Positions 47,694 through 57,334 of a stretch of DNA of 64,000 nucleotides are shown in pieces. The notes beneath the pieces were generated by a model, which saw only the letters and a program-made list of their open reading frames with translations, made no database searches and was not told the DNA's origin. Source of the DNA: Lachnospiraceae bacterium (GTDB lineage Bacteria > Bacillota > Clostridia > Lachnospirales > Lachnospiraceae); assembly GCA_015057525.1 (NCBI GenBank), contig SVEE01000002.1:316767-380766 (forward strand), in the 5' to 3' direction. The position numbers were made by a program, and so were the translations under genes. Positions within the stretch are counted from its first letter, which is position 1. Every line of letters begins with the position of its first letter.

Positions 47694-47731
47694 TTTCTGC
47701 GCCTCTCTTATATTATTAAAAATCTCTAATA

Positions 47732-47744
47732 TGTTATGATAACA
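47732..47744. promoter_or_regulatory. Palindrome upstream of cysK
   Basis: TGTTAT-g-ATAACA, a perfect 6-1-6 palindrome 39 bases before the cysK start. It could be an operator, but no regulator is identified and it does not match the Zur boxes. Confidence 0.35.
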
Positions 47745-47777
47745 CACTCTTATTAAAAATTCTATATTTATAGCATT

Positions 47778-48629
47778 CTATTGCTTGATTTTAATTTCCA
47801 TCTGATTATAAGGAATTACTATTCCTTTTTTGTCGAACTCAAGCTTAATCTGCTCGTTCATTTCCCATTTAGCAGCCCAATAGTCACCAGTATTTACCCA
47901 GCATCTAATTCCCATTTTAATTGAGCTATCCGTAAATGAATCAACAAAAACATTCATTTCCTTGGAACTATCATAATACGGTGAAGAAAGTACTATTTCT
48001 TCCAAAGTATCTTTTACTAATTTAATATCTGAATCATAAGATATTCCAACTGCTATATCTAGTTTTCTTGACTTCTCCGCTGTTACATTAATCAAAGAAT
48101 TAGCTGTTATGTTTCCGTTAGGAATAACTACTATCTTATTATCATATGTCTTCAACTTGGTATAAAAAATATCAATAGATTCAACTGTTCCTTCCATATT
48201 ATTGTTGTTCTCTATTATATAATCACCAATTTTAAAAGGTTTCATCACAAGAATAAGCACACCACCTGCAAAGTTGGCAAGGCTGCCCTGTAACGCAAGA
48301 CCAATAGACAAACTGGCTGTTCCAAGTATTGTAACCAGTGAAGATACCTGAACCCCCACTATGGATATGGCCATTATAATTACTATTGAATACAATGCAC
48401 CTTTAATAAGCGATAGTAAGAAACCAGCCACACTATTTTCAAGGTCAGTTTTATCAAATGTTCTTTTTATTATCTTTACTATGAACTTTGCGATTTTAAA
48501 ACCAATGATTAAACATATACATGCAATTAAAATATCAAAAAGCTTATCTGCAAGCCAATCAAACAACATATCTGCATATACATCAATCTTGGTTTTATTT
48601 ACATTGTCCTCTGCTGATGATAAAAACAT
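47778..48629 (-). CDS. mscS: Small-conductance mechanosensitive channel (MscS family)
   Basis: 283 residues from the ATG at 48627-48629 (GAAGG 8 bases upstream). Three membrane helices (about 25-50, 65-90, 95-125), the pore-lining glycine/alanine-rich TM3 (LGTASLSIGLALQGSLANFAGG), the beta domain signature FKIGDYIIENNNMEGTVESIDIFYTKL, and IPNGNI. Releases osmolytes on hypo-osmotic shock. Confidence 0.95.
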   Translation of the reverse strand: MFLSSAEDNVNKTKIDVYADMLFDWLADKLFDILIACICLIIGFKIAKFIVKIIKRTFDKTDLENSVAGFLLSLIKGALYSIVIIMAISIVGVQVSSLVTILGTASLSIGLALQGSLANFAGGVLILVMKPFKIGDYIIENNNNMEGTVESIDIFYTKLKTYDNKIVVIPNGNITANSLINVTAEKSRKLDIAVGISYDSDIKLVKDTLEEIVLSSPYYDSSKEMNVFVDSFTDSSIKMGIRCWVNTGDYWAAKWEMNEQIKLEFDKKGIVIPYNQMEIKIKQ

Positions 48630-48672
48630 AATATACACCTTCTTAAATAAACTATATTTATAAACGCAATCA

Positions 48673-48701
48673 TAGGGCTATGTAAATTATACACAGCCCT
48701 A
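48673..48701 (-). terminator. Probable terminator of glgB
   Basis: TAGGGCT and AGCCCTA arms with a further TGTA/TACA pairing and one mismatch, 14 bases past the glgB stop. The U-run after it is poor. Confidence 0.6.
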
Positions 48702-48715
48702 GTTAAATTCATAGG

Positions 48716-50923
48716 TTATTTACCTATTTTCTTTTTGAATACTGTAATGGAAAGCGGTGGAACAACAACAGAAATGTAATGCTCCTGTCCATCACAAGCT
48801 TCCTTTTTAGCTTGTTTAGCAGTCTTATTGTTTCTTCCCTCTCCACCAAACTTAGCATTATCACTAGAGAAAATCTCCTGCCATTTGCCACCTGAAGGAG
48901 TAGCAAGTTTATAAGCCTTGTGTTCTATCGGTGTAAAGTTACAAATAACTACTAATGTATCCTCTTCCTTTTTGCCCTTTCTCATAAAGGAAATCAGACT
49001 GGAATTTGCATTATTACAGTTAATCCATTCAAAACCTTCTGGCGAATTATCAAGTTCATAAAGAGCTGGTTCTGAGCTATACAATTTGTTGAGTTCCTTA
49101 ACATACCCTTGCATGTACACATGAGCATCAAACTCAAACAATGACCAATCAACCTCAGCCCCTTCATTGAACTCAGCAAACTGTGCAATTTCCTGTCCCA
49201 TAAAGAGGAGTTTCTTACCAGGATGAGCCATCATATATCCATATGCAACTCTAAGATTTGAGAATTTATCCTCATATCCACCTGGCATCTTCGAAATCAT
49301 AGAACCCTTCTCATGAACAACTTCATCATGAGAAAGAACTAATACAAAATCTTCACTATATGCATATACCATGCTAAACGTTAAATCATTATGATGATAT
49401 TTTCTATAAAGAGGGTCTAACTTAATATAACCAAGGAAATCATTCATCCAGCCCATATTCCACTTGAAATCGAAACCAAGACCACCATCCTCAACTGAGT
49501 GAGTCATCATCGGCCATGCTGTTGATTCCTCTGCTATCATAAGGACACCCTTATGTAATTCATGCATCTTACCATTGAGCTCTTTAATAAAATCAATAGC
49601 TTCAAGATTCTCATTACCACCATATATATTAGGAATCCATTCTCCGCCATTTCTACCATAATCAAGATATAACATAGATGCGACTGCATCCATTCTTATA
49701 CCATCAACATGGTATTTTTCTGCCCAATAAAGTGCGTTAGCAACAAGGAAATTTTTAACCTCATTACGTCCATAGTTATATACATAAGTTCCCCAATGAG
49801 GATGTTCACCCTTTCTTGGGTCCTCGTGCTCGTAAAGTGCTGTTCCGTCAAATCTTCCTAAACCATGATCATCCTTAGGAAAATGTGCTGGAACCCAATC
49901 AATTATTACACCTATTCCTTTGCTATGGAGATAATCTACAAAATACATAAAATCTGAAGGCTCTCCATATCTTGAAGTTGGAGCATAATATCCAGTAACC
50001 TGATATCCCCATGATGGATCATAAGGATGCTCCATAACAGGCATAAGCTCCACGTAGTTGTAATTCATATCAATGAGATAATCAGCTAAAAGAGCTGCAA
50101 TGTCTCTATAATTATAAAACTCTCTTCCATCATCAGGACGCTTCCATGAACCCAAATGCATTTCGTATATATTCATTGGGTTAGCTGATGGATTTTTAGT
50201 TTCTCTATCTTCCATCCACTGACTGTCTTTCCACTTATAAGACAAGTCAACAATACGTGATGCATTGGCCGGTCTAAGTTCTCCACTAAATGCATATGGA
50301 TCACTCTTCATAAATACTTCGCCTGATTTAGCACAAATCTCATATTTATAAATTTCGCCCACGTATTTACCTGGGATAAAAATCTCAAAAATACCTGAAT
50401 AATCAAGTTTTCTCATAGGATGTCTTCTACCATCCCAATTGTTAAAGTTACCAACAACAGAAACTCGCTCTGCATTTGGCGCCCATACAGCAAACATAAC
50501 GCCCTCTACACCATCAACAGTAAGAGGATGAGCTCCCATTTTTTCGTAAATATTATAATGCTTACCTTCATTAAAAAGGCTAATATCAATCGGATCTATA
50601 ACTGGTTCAAAAATATAAGGATCAATATAAGAAAGTTCCTCACCATTATCAAATTTAACATTTAACTTGTAATCAAACTTCTTATGATTCTTAATAACAA
50701 CAGAGAAAAAATCAGGTACTCTATCTGATACCAAAGTATATTTCTTCTTTGTTGAAGTATCCACAGCCGTAACTACCTTTGCATCTGGAAGATATGCATT
50801 AATATAAACATCATCTATGCACTCATGGATTCCAAGAATGTGATGTGGATTATTGTGTCTTCCCTGAACTAAGGCATCTACCTCCATCCAATTTATAGCA
50901 AATACTTCTTTTCTTTTGGACAT
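48716..50923 (-). CDS. glgB: 1,4-alpha-glucan branching enzyme GlgB
   Basis: 735 residues. N-terminal N1/CBM48 modules (about 1-235), a GH13 barrel with the nucleophile Asp in GIRMDAVASMLYLDY, the acid Glu in MIAEESTAW and the third Asp in VLSHDEVVHEKGS, and a C-terminal beta domain. Introduces alpha-1,6 branches into glycogen. No other glycogen genes are adjacent. GGGGG lies about 10 bases before the ATG. Confidence 0.97.
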   Translation of the reverse strand: MSKRKEVFAINWMEVDALVQGRHNNPHHILGIHECIDDVYINAYLPDAKVVTAVDTSTKKKYTLVSDRVPDFFSVVIKNHKKFDYKLNVKFDNGEELSYIDPYIFEPVIDPIDISLFNEGKHYNIYEKMGAHPLTVDGVEGVMFAVWAPNAERVSVVGNFNNWDGRRHPMRKLDYSGIFEIFIPGKYVGEIYKYEICAKSGEVFMKSDPYAFSGELRPANASRIVDLSYKWKDSQWMEDRETKNPSANPMNIYEMHLGSWKRPDDGREFYNYRDIAALLADYLIDMNYNYVELMPVMEHPYDPSWGYQVTGYYAPTSRYGEPSDFMYFVDYLHSKGIGVIIDWVPAHFPKDDHGLGRFDGTALYEHEDPRKGEHPHWGTYVYNYGRNEVKNFLVANALYWAEKYHVDGIRMDAVASMLYLDYGRNGGEWIPNIYGGNENLEAIDFIKELNGKMHELHKGVLMIAEESTAWPMMTHSVEDGGLGFDFKWNMGWMNDFLGYIKLDPLYRKYHHNDLTFSMVYAYSEDFVLVLSHDEVVHEKGSMISKMPGGYEDKFSNLRVAYGYMMAHPGKKLLFMGQEIAQFAEFNEGAEVDWSLFEFDAHVYMQGYVKELNKLYSSEPALYELDNSPEGFEWINCNNANSSLISFMRKGKKEEDTLVVICNFTPIEHKAYKLATPSGGKWQEIFSSDNAKFGGEGRNNKTAKQAKKEACDGQEHYISVVVPPLSITVFKKKIGK

Positions 50924-50939
50924 TTACAATTATCCCCCT

Positions 50940-52172
50940 CTACAATTTGTGGATAAATATTCCACTTCTTAGCTTTGGTTCAAACCATGTAGACTTAGGT
51001 GGCATCAGCATATTAGCATCTGCAACATCAAAGAGTTCTTCTATAGAGGTAGGATACATGGAAAATGCTATCTCCATATCATTTGCGACTCTTCTTTCTA
51101 ATTCTTTAAGACCTCTTATTCCACCAACAAAATCAATACGTTTATCAGTTCTTGGGTCCTCTATTCCAAGTATTGGATTTAAAAGATTGTTCTGTAAAAT
51201 AGAAACATCTAAACCTTCAACAGGGTCCTCCGATGTAATCTCAGACTTTGCAGTAAGCTTGTACCACTGACCATCTAAATACATACCAAATGTATTCTTC
51301 TTGTCAGGGCTATACGCTTCTGGCATTGTTTCTATATCAAAATATGTCTTAACCTTATCAATAAACTCTTCCTTTGTATTGCCATATAAATCCTTGACAA
51401 CTCTGTTATATGGAAGAATCTTTAATTGGTTATGTGGAAATAAAACAGAAAGGAAGAAGTTATACTCTTCTTCACCTGTTGTTGCAGGATTAGCCTCTCT
51501 TCTTTTTATTCCAACTTTAACAGCAGAGGCAGCTCTATGATGCCCATCTGCAATATAGATTTGAGAAAGCTTATCAAAGCTATCTCTTACAGTATTAATA
51601 TCATCTTCAGCCGCTACAAGCCAACCTCTGTGACCTATACCATCATCAGAAACAAAATCAAACTCTGGCGTACCAGCTTTAATCTTATTAATTACATTGT
51701 CAATATCCTCCTGCGCTCTGTATGCAAGGAAAATAGGACCAGTCTGAGCGTTACATGTATCTACATGAGTAATACGGTCTATTTCTTTGTCTGCACGAGT
51801 ATTCTCATGTTTCTTAATAACGCCATTTTGATAATCATCTATAGATGCACAGGCAACTATACCTGTCTGGGCACGACCGTCCATAGTAAGCTCATAGATA
51901 TAATACATACCCTTACTGTCAGCCACGTATTCTCCCTTCTCAATCATATCATAAAGAAGTTCCTTTGCCTTGGCATATACGCAAGGTGCATAGGTATCTA
52001 CACTGTCATCAAATGAAGTTTCAGCTCTATCTATTCGAAGAAAAGAAAGTGGATTAGCAGCAACTACTTCTTTCGCTTCTGCACGATTATATACATCATA
52101 TGGAAGTGCTGCAACTTCACTAACTATATCTTTTCTAGGTCTATACGCCATAAATGGTTTTATCGTTGCCAT
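50940..52172 (-). CDS. DUF1015 family protein
   Basis: 410 residues. Diagnostic stretches: KPFMAYRPRKDIVSEVAALPYDVYN, NPLSFLRIDRAE, and YIADGHHRAASAVKVG. Members resemble ParB/SbnI-like kinases that phosphorylate free serine with ATP or ADP, but this has not been shown for most DUF1015 proteins. It is 16 bases upstream of glgB and 23 after the kinase gene, so the three are co-transcribed. Confidence 0.88.
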   Translation of the reverse strand: MATIKPFMAYRPRKDIVSEVAALPYDVYNRAEAKEVVAANPLSFLRIDRAETSFDDSVDTYAPCVYAKAKELLYDMIEKGEYVADSKGMYYIYELTMDGRAQTGIVACASIDDYQNGVIKKHENTRADKEIDRITHVDTCNAQTGPIFLAYRAQEDIDNVINKIKAGTPEFDFVSDDGIGHRGWLVAAEDDINTVRDSFDKLSQIYIADGHHRAASAVKVGIKRREANPATTGEEEYNFFLSVLFPHNQLKILPYNRVVKDLYGNTKEEFIDKVKTYFDIETMPEAYSPDKKNTFGMYLDGQWYKLTAKSEITSEDPVEGLDVSILQNNLLNPILGIEDPRTDKRIDFVGGIRGLKELERRVANDMEIAFSMYPTSIEELFDVADANMLMPPKSTWFEPKLRSGIFIHKL

Positions 52173-52195
52173 AGTGTTCTCCTAAATTTAAAATT

Positions 52196-52762
52196 TTATC
52201 CTCTGATTGCCTTTACAGCATCATCAATAGACTTCTTGTAAGACTCCTCTGTTGAGTTATCAAAGATAAATAACTCTGGAATATTAGATGGTGGATTAAA
52301 ATTCTGAGTTGAAATATATTCATCCCAGTTAGCAAGTTTCCACGAATCTCTATCTGATGCTCTCTTAATCATACGCTGATGAACAACTTCAGGGTCAGCA
52401 TGCACCCACACAACAAATAACTCCGCATCCTTCTCTTTAAGCTTAGCTCTTAAACCATCAAGATACTCATCATCTCTAATCTCATCAGTAAATGGAGCAT
52501 TGATGAGAACTGTATCGTTGTAATCAAGTGCTTCAAATGCTAAATCTAAAACAGCATAATACTCATAGTCTCTAATCTCTCTCTGGAAGAAATCCGAAGA
52601 ACGATTGTACTCCTCGTTAGCAACTTTGAAAATCTGCTTTGAAAGGACAATAAGAGTATCCTTATCTAAATAAACACAGTTAGTAAGTGCTTTACCAAGT
52701 TTTTTTGAAATAAATGTTTTACCACATGCAGGTGGTGAAGTAACTAAAATAAGCTTCTTCAT
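52196..52762 (-). CDS. P-loop AAA-type small-molecule kinase
   Basis: 188 residues. Walker A TSPPACGKTFISKKLG at the N-terminus, a lid region with HQRMIKRASDRDSWK. Related to shikimate/gluconate-kinase-like enzymes and AAA_33; the substrate is unknown. Strong AGGAGG site precedes the ATG. Confidence 0.75.
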   Translation of the reverse strand: MKKLILVTSPPACGKTFISKKLGKALTNCVYLDKDTLIVLSKQIFKVANEEYNRSSDFFQREIRDYEYYAVLDLAFEALDYNDTVLINAPFTDEIRDDEYLDGLRAKLKEKDAELFVVWVHADPEVVHQRMIKRASDRDSWKLANWDEYISTQNFNPPSNIPELFIFDNSTEESYKKSIDDAVKAIRG

Positions 52763-52842
52763 ATTATATAATGCCTCCTAAAAAATGTTCTTTTCTTAAA
52801 AGTGAAAATAATTCACCAAATTAACGGTATTTTACCATAAAA

Positions 52843-54483
52843 TCACCTTTCAGACAAGTTTTTCCTATAAATTAGACAATATGGTACACCTTTTCTTAAA
52901 ACCAATAATGGTTCAACACTTTCTCTTTGTTTCCACATGTCTTTGCTAAGTCCAACTGTAACAGTTCCAGTACTCCATTTTACAGTTGCAAAATAATGAA
53001 ATTCGCTCAAAACTTCATAATAGATTTTTCTTTTTGGCTTATAATAATCAATGACTTTAACCGAGGTGACTGTGAATTTTTTAATATTAATTATATCAAC
53101 TATCATTTTAACAATAGGAATAATCACCAACAAAATAATTCCATATATACCTCTTATGCTTCGTCTACGTCCACGATATGCCAGAAAATATCTAAATGAT
53201 TTAAATATGCCATCAGATAAATTTTCTGCCTCTCCAATATTTCTAAGATATAATCCATAAGAATCTATGGCAATTACTATAATTACAAAAGCACCTAATA
53301 ATAAAGTTAATGATATACGAACAACATTTCCATACAGCTGTTTTTTTTCAGCTTTATTAAGAATATCTCCCATATTTTCACTAACAATTCGTTTTTTGAA
53401 CTCATTTATTAACTGTTCATAATTATTTGTATTTTTATAAATTATATGTGTCTCTATTCCTTCAACACTATTTCTAAGATATTTCCAAGTCACTTCACAA
53501 CCATAGGAATACTCTTTTAGCTTTGTTACGGCTAAAACCTTATTACAGCACAACTTATATTCATCGCTTTTAAGAAGTCTCTCTGCTATCTGATATTTTT
53601 TATTTATCCTAAAACTAGTTTCAACACGCGCAAGCCTTATTGCATGATAACGACTAGAACCATTCAACATAAACGCTAAAACATACATCCACATTGGAAC
53701 TGATGCAAGCTTTGCAATAGATTTGGTATGGGCTCTTATAAAACGGCCTATCTCATCAAAGCCTAAATGCGTAAAATATAGTCCCTCATCACTTATCACA
53801 TAATACAAAAATTTATTTCCTACATTGTTACGTTTAGAATAAAGTTTTATGGTCATTATGGCACCTGTTGAAGCCACAACAACAATTAACAAACTAACAT
53901 ACGCCTGCCATGTACCAGGCAAAATTTTAAACTCCACAGACTTGGCAAGAAGATAATATATAAATATACCCATTATTATTGGCAACCAAGCTAATACAAA
54001 TGTCTTTAACAAAAAACCTATTACAGATTTATTGCCATCATCAAACTGATTATCACGGCAAACTGTTATGTTATTATTGACATTCAGATTCTCAACACGT
54101 TCTTTTAATTTATTATCTTTAAAATCTTTATAATCTAAATATTTATTATTTTGTGTTGTATATTTAGTCCATTGTTTTTCAGTATCTTCGTTATTTATGT
54201 CTTTCTTCTGTGATTCTGAATTATTTTTATAAACTTGTACATCTTTGCTAGCTTTTTTAGAAAGTTTTTTTATTCCTTTTCTTATTGGATTAAATGATAT
54301 TAAATATCCCACACCAATCTCTATAATAAGAAAAATAGTAAAAGCGACAACATCTTTACCTTCTATAATTAATTTTAATGTAACAAAAAGAAGCAATAAA
54401 ATAACAGGCAGGAATATTACTCCAATAAATATTAATATCCCTGCTGGTATACCTTTTTTCTTTTGTGTATTATCCTTTGACAT
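52843..54483 (-). CDS. Uncharacterised multi-pass membrane protein (546 residues)
   Basis: Six to eight membrane helices grouped at about residues 14-65, 155-215, 375-400 and 440-465, with a long charged cytoplasmic loop (about 70-150) rich in Asn, Asp and Lys. The base composition is more A/T-rich than the neighbours. No domain is recognised. The gene stands alone between a kinase gene and a 343-base gap with its own promoter. Presence of a helix-flanked soluble C-terminus (VIDYYKPKRKIYYEVLSEF...) suggests a sensor or enzyme, but nothing more can be said. Confidence 0.7.
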   Translation of the reverse strand: MSKDNTQKKKGIPAGILIFIGVIFLPVILLLLFVTLKLIIEGKDVVAFTIFLIIEIGVGYLISFNPIRKGIKKLSKKASKDVQVYKNNSESQKKDINNEDTEKQWTKYTTQNNKYLDYKDFKDNKLKERVENLNVNNNITVCRDNQFDDGNKSVIGFLLKTFVLAWLPIIMGIFIYYLLAKSVEFKILPGTWQAYVSLLIVVVASTGAIMTIKLYSKRNNVGNKFLYYVISDEGLYFTHLGFDEIGRFIRAHTKSIAKLASVPMWMYVLAFMLNGSSRYHAIRLARVETSFRINKKYQIAERLLKSDEYKLCCNKVLAVTKLKEYSYGCEVTWKYLRNSVEGIETHIIYKNTNNYEQLINEFKKRIVSENMGDILNKAEKKQLYGNVVRISLTLLLGAFVIIVIAIDSYGLYLRNIGEAENLSDGIFKSFRYFLAYRGRRRSIRGIYGIILLVIIPIVKMIVDIINIKKFTVTSVKVIDYYKPKRKIYYEVLSEFHYFATVKWSTGTVTVGLSKDMWKQRESVEPLLVLRKGVPYCLIYRKNLSER

Positions 54484-54551
54484 ACTTCTCTCCTGTTTAA
54501 TATATATCTATTCATCTAACTATTTTCTTGTAGCTATTTTACATATATGCT

Positions 54552-54580
54552 ATAATACCACATGTATAAATTGTTTTCTA
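54552..54580 (-). promoter_or_regulatory. Candidate promoter of the 546-residue membrane gene
   Basis: Minus strand TAGAAA (54575-54580), 17-base spacer, TATTAT (54552-54557) with TGG in front (extended -10). Leader about 60 bases. Confidence 0.5.
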
Positions 54581-54709
54581 TTATTCTATTTATGCAATCT
54601 ATAAGTAATATTATCAATCAATATTCTTATACCGTTTCAGGGTTTTTACCTATTTTGTTAATTTAATATTGGCTGTCGACTCTTTCCAAATAGTTCACTT
54701 TAAGAACGA

Positions 54710-54745
54710 GAAAACCCTAAAGAGTCGCACCTCTTTAGGGTTTTC
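54710..54745. terminator. Intrinsic terminator after the ATPase gene
   Basis: Perfect 15-bp stem around core ACCCTAAAGAG / CTCTTTAGGGT with a 6-base loop; T-runs on both strands. It ends the minus-strand ATPase transcript. Confidence 0.9.
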
Positions 54746-54826
54746 GTATTATCATGCATATTGCAGACTTTAATTAATACTATATTATAATTAAATTGTT
54801 TTGATGTCAACAATAAAAATGAACTT

Positions 54827-55531
54827 TTAAAGCAAGTTTTTTAGCAACTGTTCTCTGTTGTTTATAAACATTTCTGTAACCTGATAGCTTTCTGTTTCTT
54901 CATATTCACATGGGTGTATTACACCTTCATCAAAACTTAAAATCTCCGCATCAGGAAGTCCAAGCAATATTGGTGAATGCGTTGCAATAATAAATTGGGA
55001 ATCCTGCTTAGCACATCTGTATATTTCCGTAAGTAATGTAAGTTGTCTCTGAGGTGATAGTGCAGCCTCCGGCTCATCAAAAATATATAATCCATTTGGT
55101 TTCATCTGTTTTTGTAGCATGGCAAGAAAACTCTCTCCATGTGATTTTTCATGATATCTGTCGGATAAATATTCTTCATATTCCTCTTCCATTGTTGCCA
55201 CATTGTAAAAACTTTCAGCCCTAAGAAAATATCCCCAACCAGCTTTTTTATATCCTTTAACCAAGCGTATGGCATCATGTAAATCAGAATGAGAATCATA
55301 AGTTGAAAAATTATAATTCTTAGTACCACCTTCTGGATTAAAGCCCCATGCAACAGCAATGGCTTCAAGTAATGTGGACTTACCACTTCCATTTTCTCCC
55401 ACAAAGAAAGTAACCGAATTGGATAACTCCAATGCCTGTAAATCCTTTATAGTTGGAATATTCCTCAAATAACTGTCAGCATCTATTTTATTCCAGTCTA
55501 TATTTATTTTTTGAATAAATTGATTGTTCAT
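54827..55531 (-). CDS. ABC/SMC-like AAA ATPase (COG3910 type)
   Basis: 234 residues: Walker A FFVGENGSGKSTLLEAIA, signature-like LSPQRQLTLL, Walker B LYIFDEPEAAL and switch His FIIATHSPILLG. This is the compact stand-alone predicted ATPase with no coiled coil or Toprim nuclease. It starts one base after the DUF3592 gene's stop, so translation is coupled. Role unknown; similar proteins are common in clostridia. Confidence 0.85.
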   Translation of the reverse strand: MNNQFIQKINIDWNKIDADSYLRNIPTIKDLQALELSNSVTFFVGENGSGKSTLLEAIAVAWGFNPEGGTKNYNFSTYDSHSDLHDAIRLVKGYKKAGWGYFLRAESFYNVATMEEEYEEYLSDRYHEKSHGESFLAMLQKQMKPNGLYIFDEPEAALSPQRQLTLLTEIYRCAKQDSQFIIATHSPILLGLPDAEILSFDEGVIHPCEYEETESYQVTEMFINNREQLLKNLL

Positions 55532-55532
55532 G

Positions 55533-56804
55533 TTACTCTACTTTCTTTAATGTAATATCTGAACCATAATACTGTAATTCTGTATTATCATTATATAAAT
55601 AAAAACAATATGCGGTTCCCCAACTTACATTATCATAAACTGTTACTTCTACAGGTTCAGTATCTTTATTTATGTATATTGAATCTATAGGAATTTCAGA
55701 AGGAAGTCCTGTATCAACCCCATCTTCTTTGTACACTTCAATAACTCTGTTTCCTTCCACTTCTTTTACTTCCATGCGAAGTGTCTTATCATCATTTTCC
55801 CACGTACCTGCTATATAAGAAAAAGCCTCTGCTTGTGTCGCTTCAAGCTCATCCTCTATCTTTTCCTGTTTTTGTTTTTCTTCCTCAGTATAGTATGTGT
55901 CCAAATCCCCCTCAGGCATCATACCAATATCATCTGCCCAAGTGTATACAATCATAGCATAATTGTCTGAATCAAGATACCTTACTTTTATTTCTTTATC
56001 AACATTAATTATAATATAAAGTCCACTAATTTTTAACGCATTTTCACTACTGATAGTAAGATTATTTTCTTCTATAAAAAATTCAACTTCATCTACTACA
56101 TTGAAGTTATCATCGTAACATATCACTTCTTCCACTTTTGAGATAGAATCTTCTCCAAATTGTATTACTAATTTATTGGAATAATACGAAGTTTTCTCTA
56201 TTGATATCGATACTATTTCTTCATGATTATAGATGTAGTTTTTTTCTGGTTTATCTTTACCAACGCCCAATAGAAACAACATCAGTGTCGCAAGTAGCAT
56301 AAAGCCAGTTCCAACAGACACTAGGACGATACCCACAATATCACTTAAAACCACTACTTTTTCAACAAATGCCTGCTTAGGTTGCTTTGGATTATATACT
56401 ACTGGCAAGCTACTCCCCAAAGGCCACTTAGCTTTACCTAATCTCTCATAATTATGATAAATTCCCGATATATTTGCACAAAACTTATCTTTATCAGTAA
56501 TCATTATGTTATCTGTTTGACCTAGGATTTCATCAGGATTCAAATTATGTACGCTCTTTGAAATGACACCTCTATAATGTCTGTACGCTCTATACTTTTC
56601 TCCTTCAACCTCAAACTCAACAACTGGTGCCACCGAGCGACCATTACTTCCGCCTCCATATTTATATTTAATTACTGTACCTGTTGTATGAGCCACACAT
56701 TTTTTCTTTGCATTCATAGCTTTGGCAAAAAAAGGTATGGAAATAAGAGCTATTAAAAGCCCAACTCCACCCACACAAATACACGAAATAGTTATTGCTG
56801 TCAT
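55533..56804 (-). CDS. DUF3592 membrane protein with C-terminal extension
   Basis: 423 residues. Membrane helix at about 3-26, a DUF3592-type beta domain (KCVAHTTGTVIKYKYGG, APVVEFEVEGEKYRAYRHY), a second helix (about 150-178) and an outside-facing C-terminal part with a basic/acidic mix ending in a lipocalin-like strand pattern (GTWENDDKTLRMEVKEVEGN). Such proteins may sit in the envelope as sensors. Coupled to the ATPase gene downstream. Confidence 0.72.
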   Translation of the reverse strand: MTAITISCICVGGVGLLIALISIPFFAKAMNAKKKCVAHTTGTVIKYKYGGGSNGRSVAPVVEFEVEGEKYRAYRHYRGVISKSVHNLNPDEILGQTDNIMITDKDKFCANISGIYHNYERLGKAKWPLGSSLPVVYNPKQPKQAFVEKVVVLSDIVGIVLVSVGTGFMLLATLMLFLLGVGKDKPEKNYIYNHEEIVSISIEKTSYYSNKLVIQFGEDSISKVEEVICYDDNFNVVDEVEFFIEENNLTISSENALKISGLYIIINVDKEIKVRYLDSDNYAMIVYTWADDIGMMPEGDLDTYYTEEEKQKQEKIEDELEATQAEAFSYIAGTWENDDKTLRMEVKEVEGNRVIEVYKEDGVDTGLPSEIPIDSIYINKDTEPVEVTVYDNVSWGTAYCFYLYNDNTELQYYGSDITLKKVE

Positions 56805-56819
56805 TTTGTATCTCCTATA

Positions 56820-57209
56820 TTATTTCTTTTTAAATATAAACGTTGAAGTTTCTCCCGGCAACCCAACTTCATAGCTAAGCTCTTTACCGTCTAATGTTGC
56901 AACTGCAAACACCAATCTATCTGATATATAAAATGTATATTCGTTTTCAGCTGTCTCAACCATGGTCATTTCAAAATCTGTTGTTCCATATGGCGTAACA
57001 CATTTATAGTAGACTTCTGAACCATTTATAATATATGTTTCCATTGTTCCTGATTCTTCTATATCCGATTTATCCAGTACTGTTCCGTCATAATGAATCT
57101 TTTTCACTAATACCCATTCGCCATCTATTGTTGTTTCTCCACATCCATTTAAAAACAAACAACCAAACATAAATAACATACACAATATAACTTTCTTAAC
57201 TTTTATCAT
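56820..57209 (-). CDS. Small lipoprotein
   Basis: 129 residues from the ATG at 57207-57209 (GGAGG 6 bases upstream; a longer in-frame reading is rejected). Signal peptide with lipobox FLNGCGET. The mature part is beta-rich (DGEWVLVKKIHYDG, YTFYISDRLVFAVATLDGKELSYEVGLPG), like the lipocalin-like DUF found in exported proteins. 15 bases upstream of the DUF3592 gene. Confidence 0.7.
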   Translation of the reverse strand: MIKVKKVILCMLFMFGCLFLNGCGETTIDGEWVLVKKIHYDGTVLDKSDIEESGTMETYIINGSEVYYKCVTPYGTTDFEMTMVETAENEYTFYISDRLVFAVATLDGKELSYEVGLPGETSTFIFKKK

Positions 57210-57334
57210 ATCTTTCCTCCATCTTCTTATGATACATCCAGCTATCTTATCATAATTTTTCTCAATATAATCCCGCACCTTTTAAATATGGGATATGTAT
57301 TCGTCCTTAAAATTATCTGGCATAATTCAATCTC

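Larger units (their letters stand above)
54484..54826. other. Intergenic region (343 bp): promoter, terminator, otherwise A/T-rich
   Basis: Contains the candidate promoter of the 546-residue membrane gene and the terminator after the ATPase gene. The roughly 130 bases between them are A/T-rich and hold no open frame with a ribosome binding site that I can see. Confidence 0.7.

Noticed and set aside
54827-55531. OLD/RecF-type defence ATPase with nuclease
   Set aside because: No Toprim or other nuclease domain in it or next to it; the compact predicted-ATPase family fits better.
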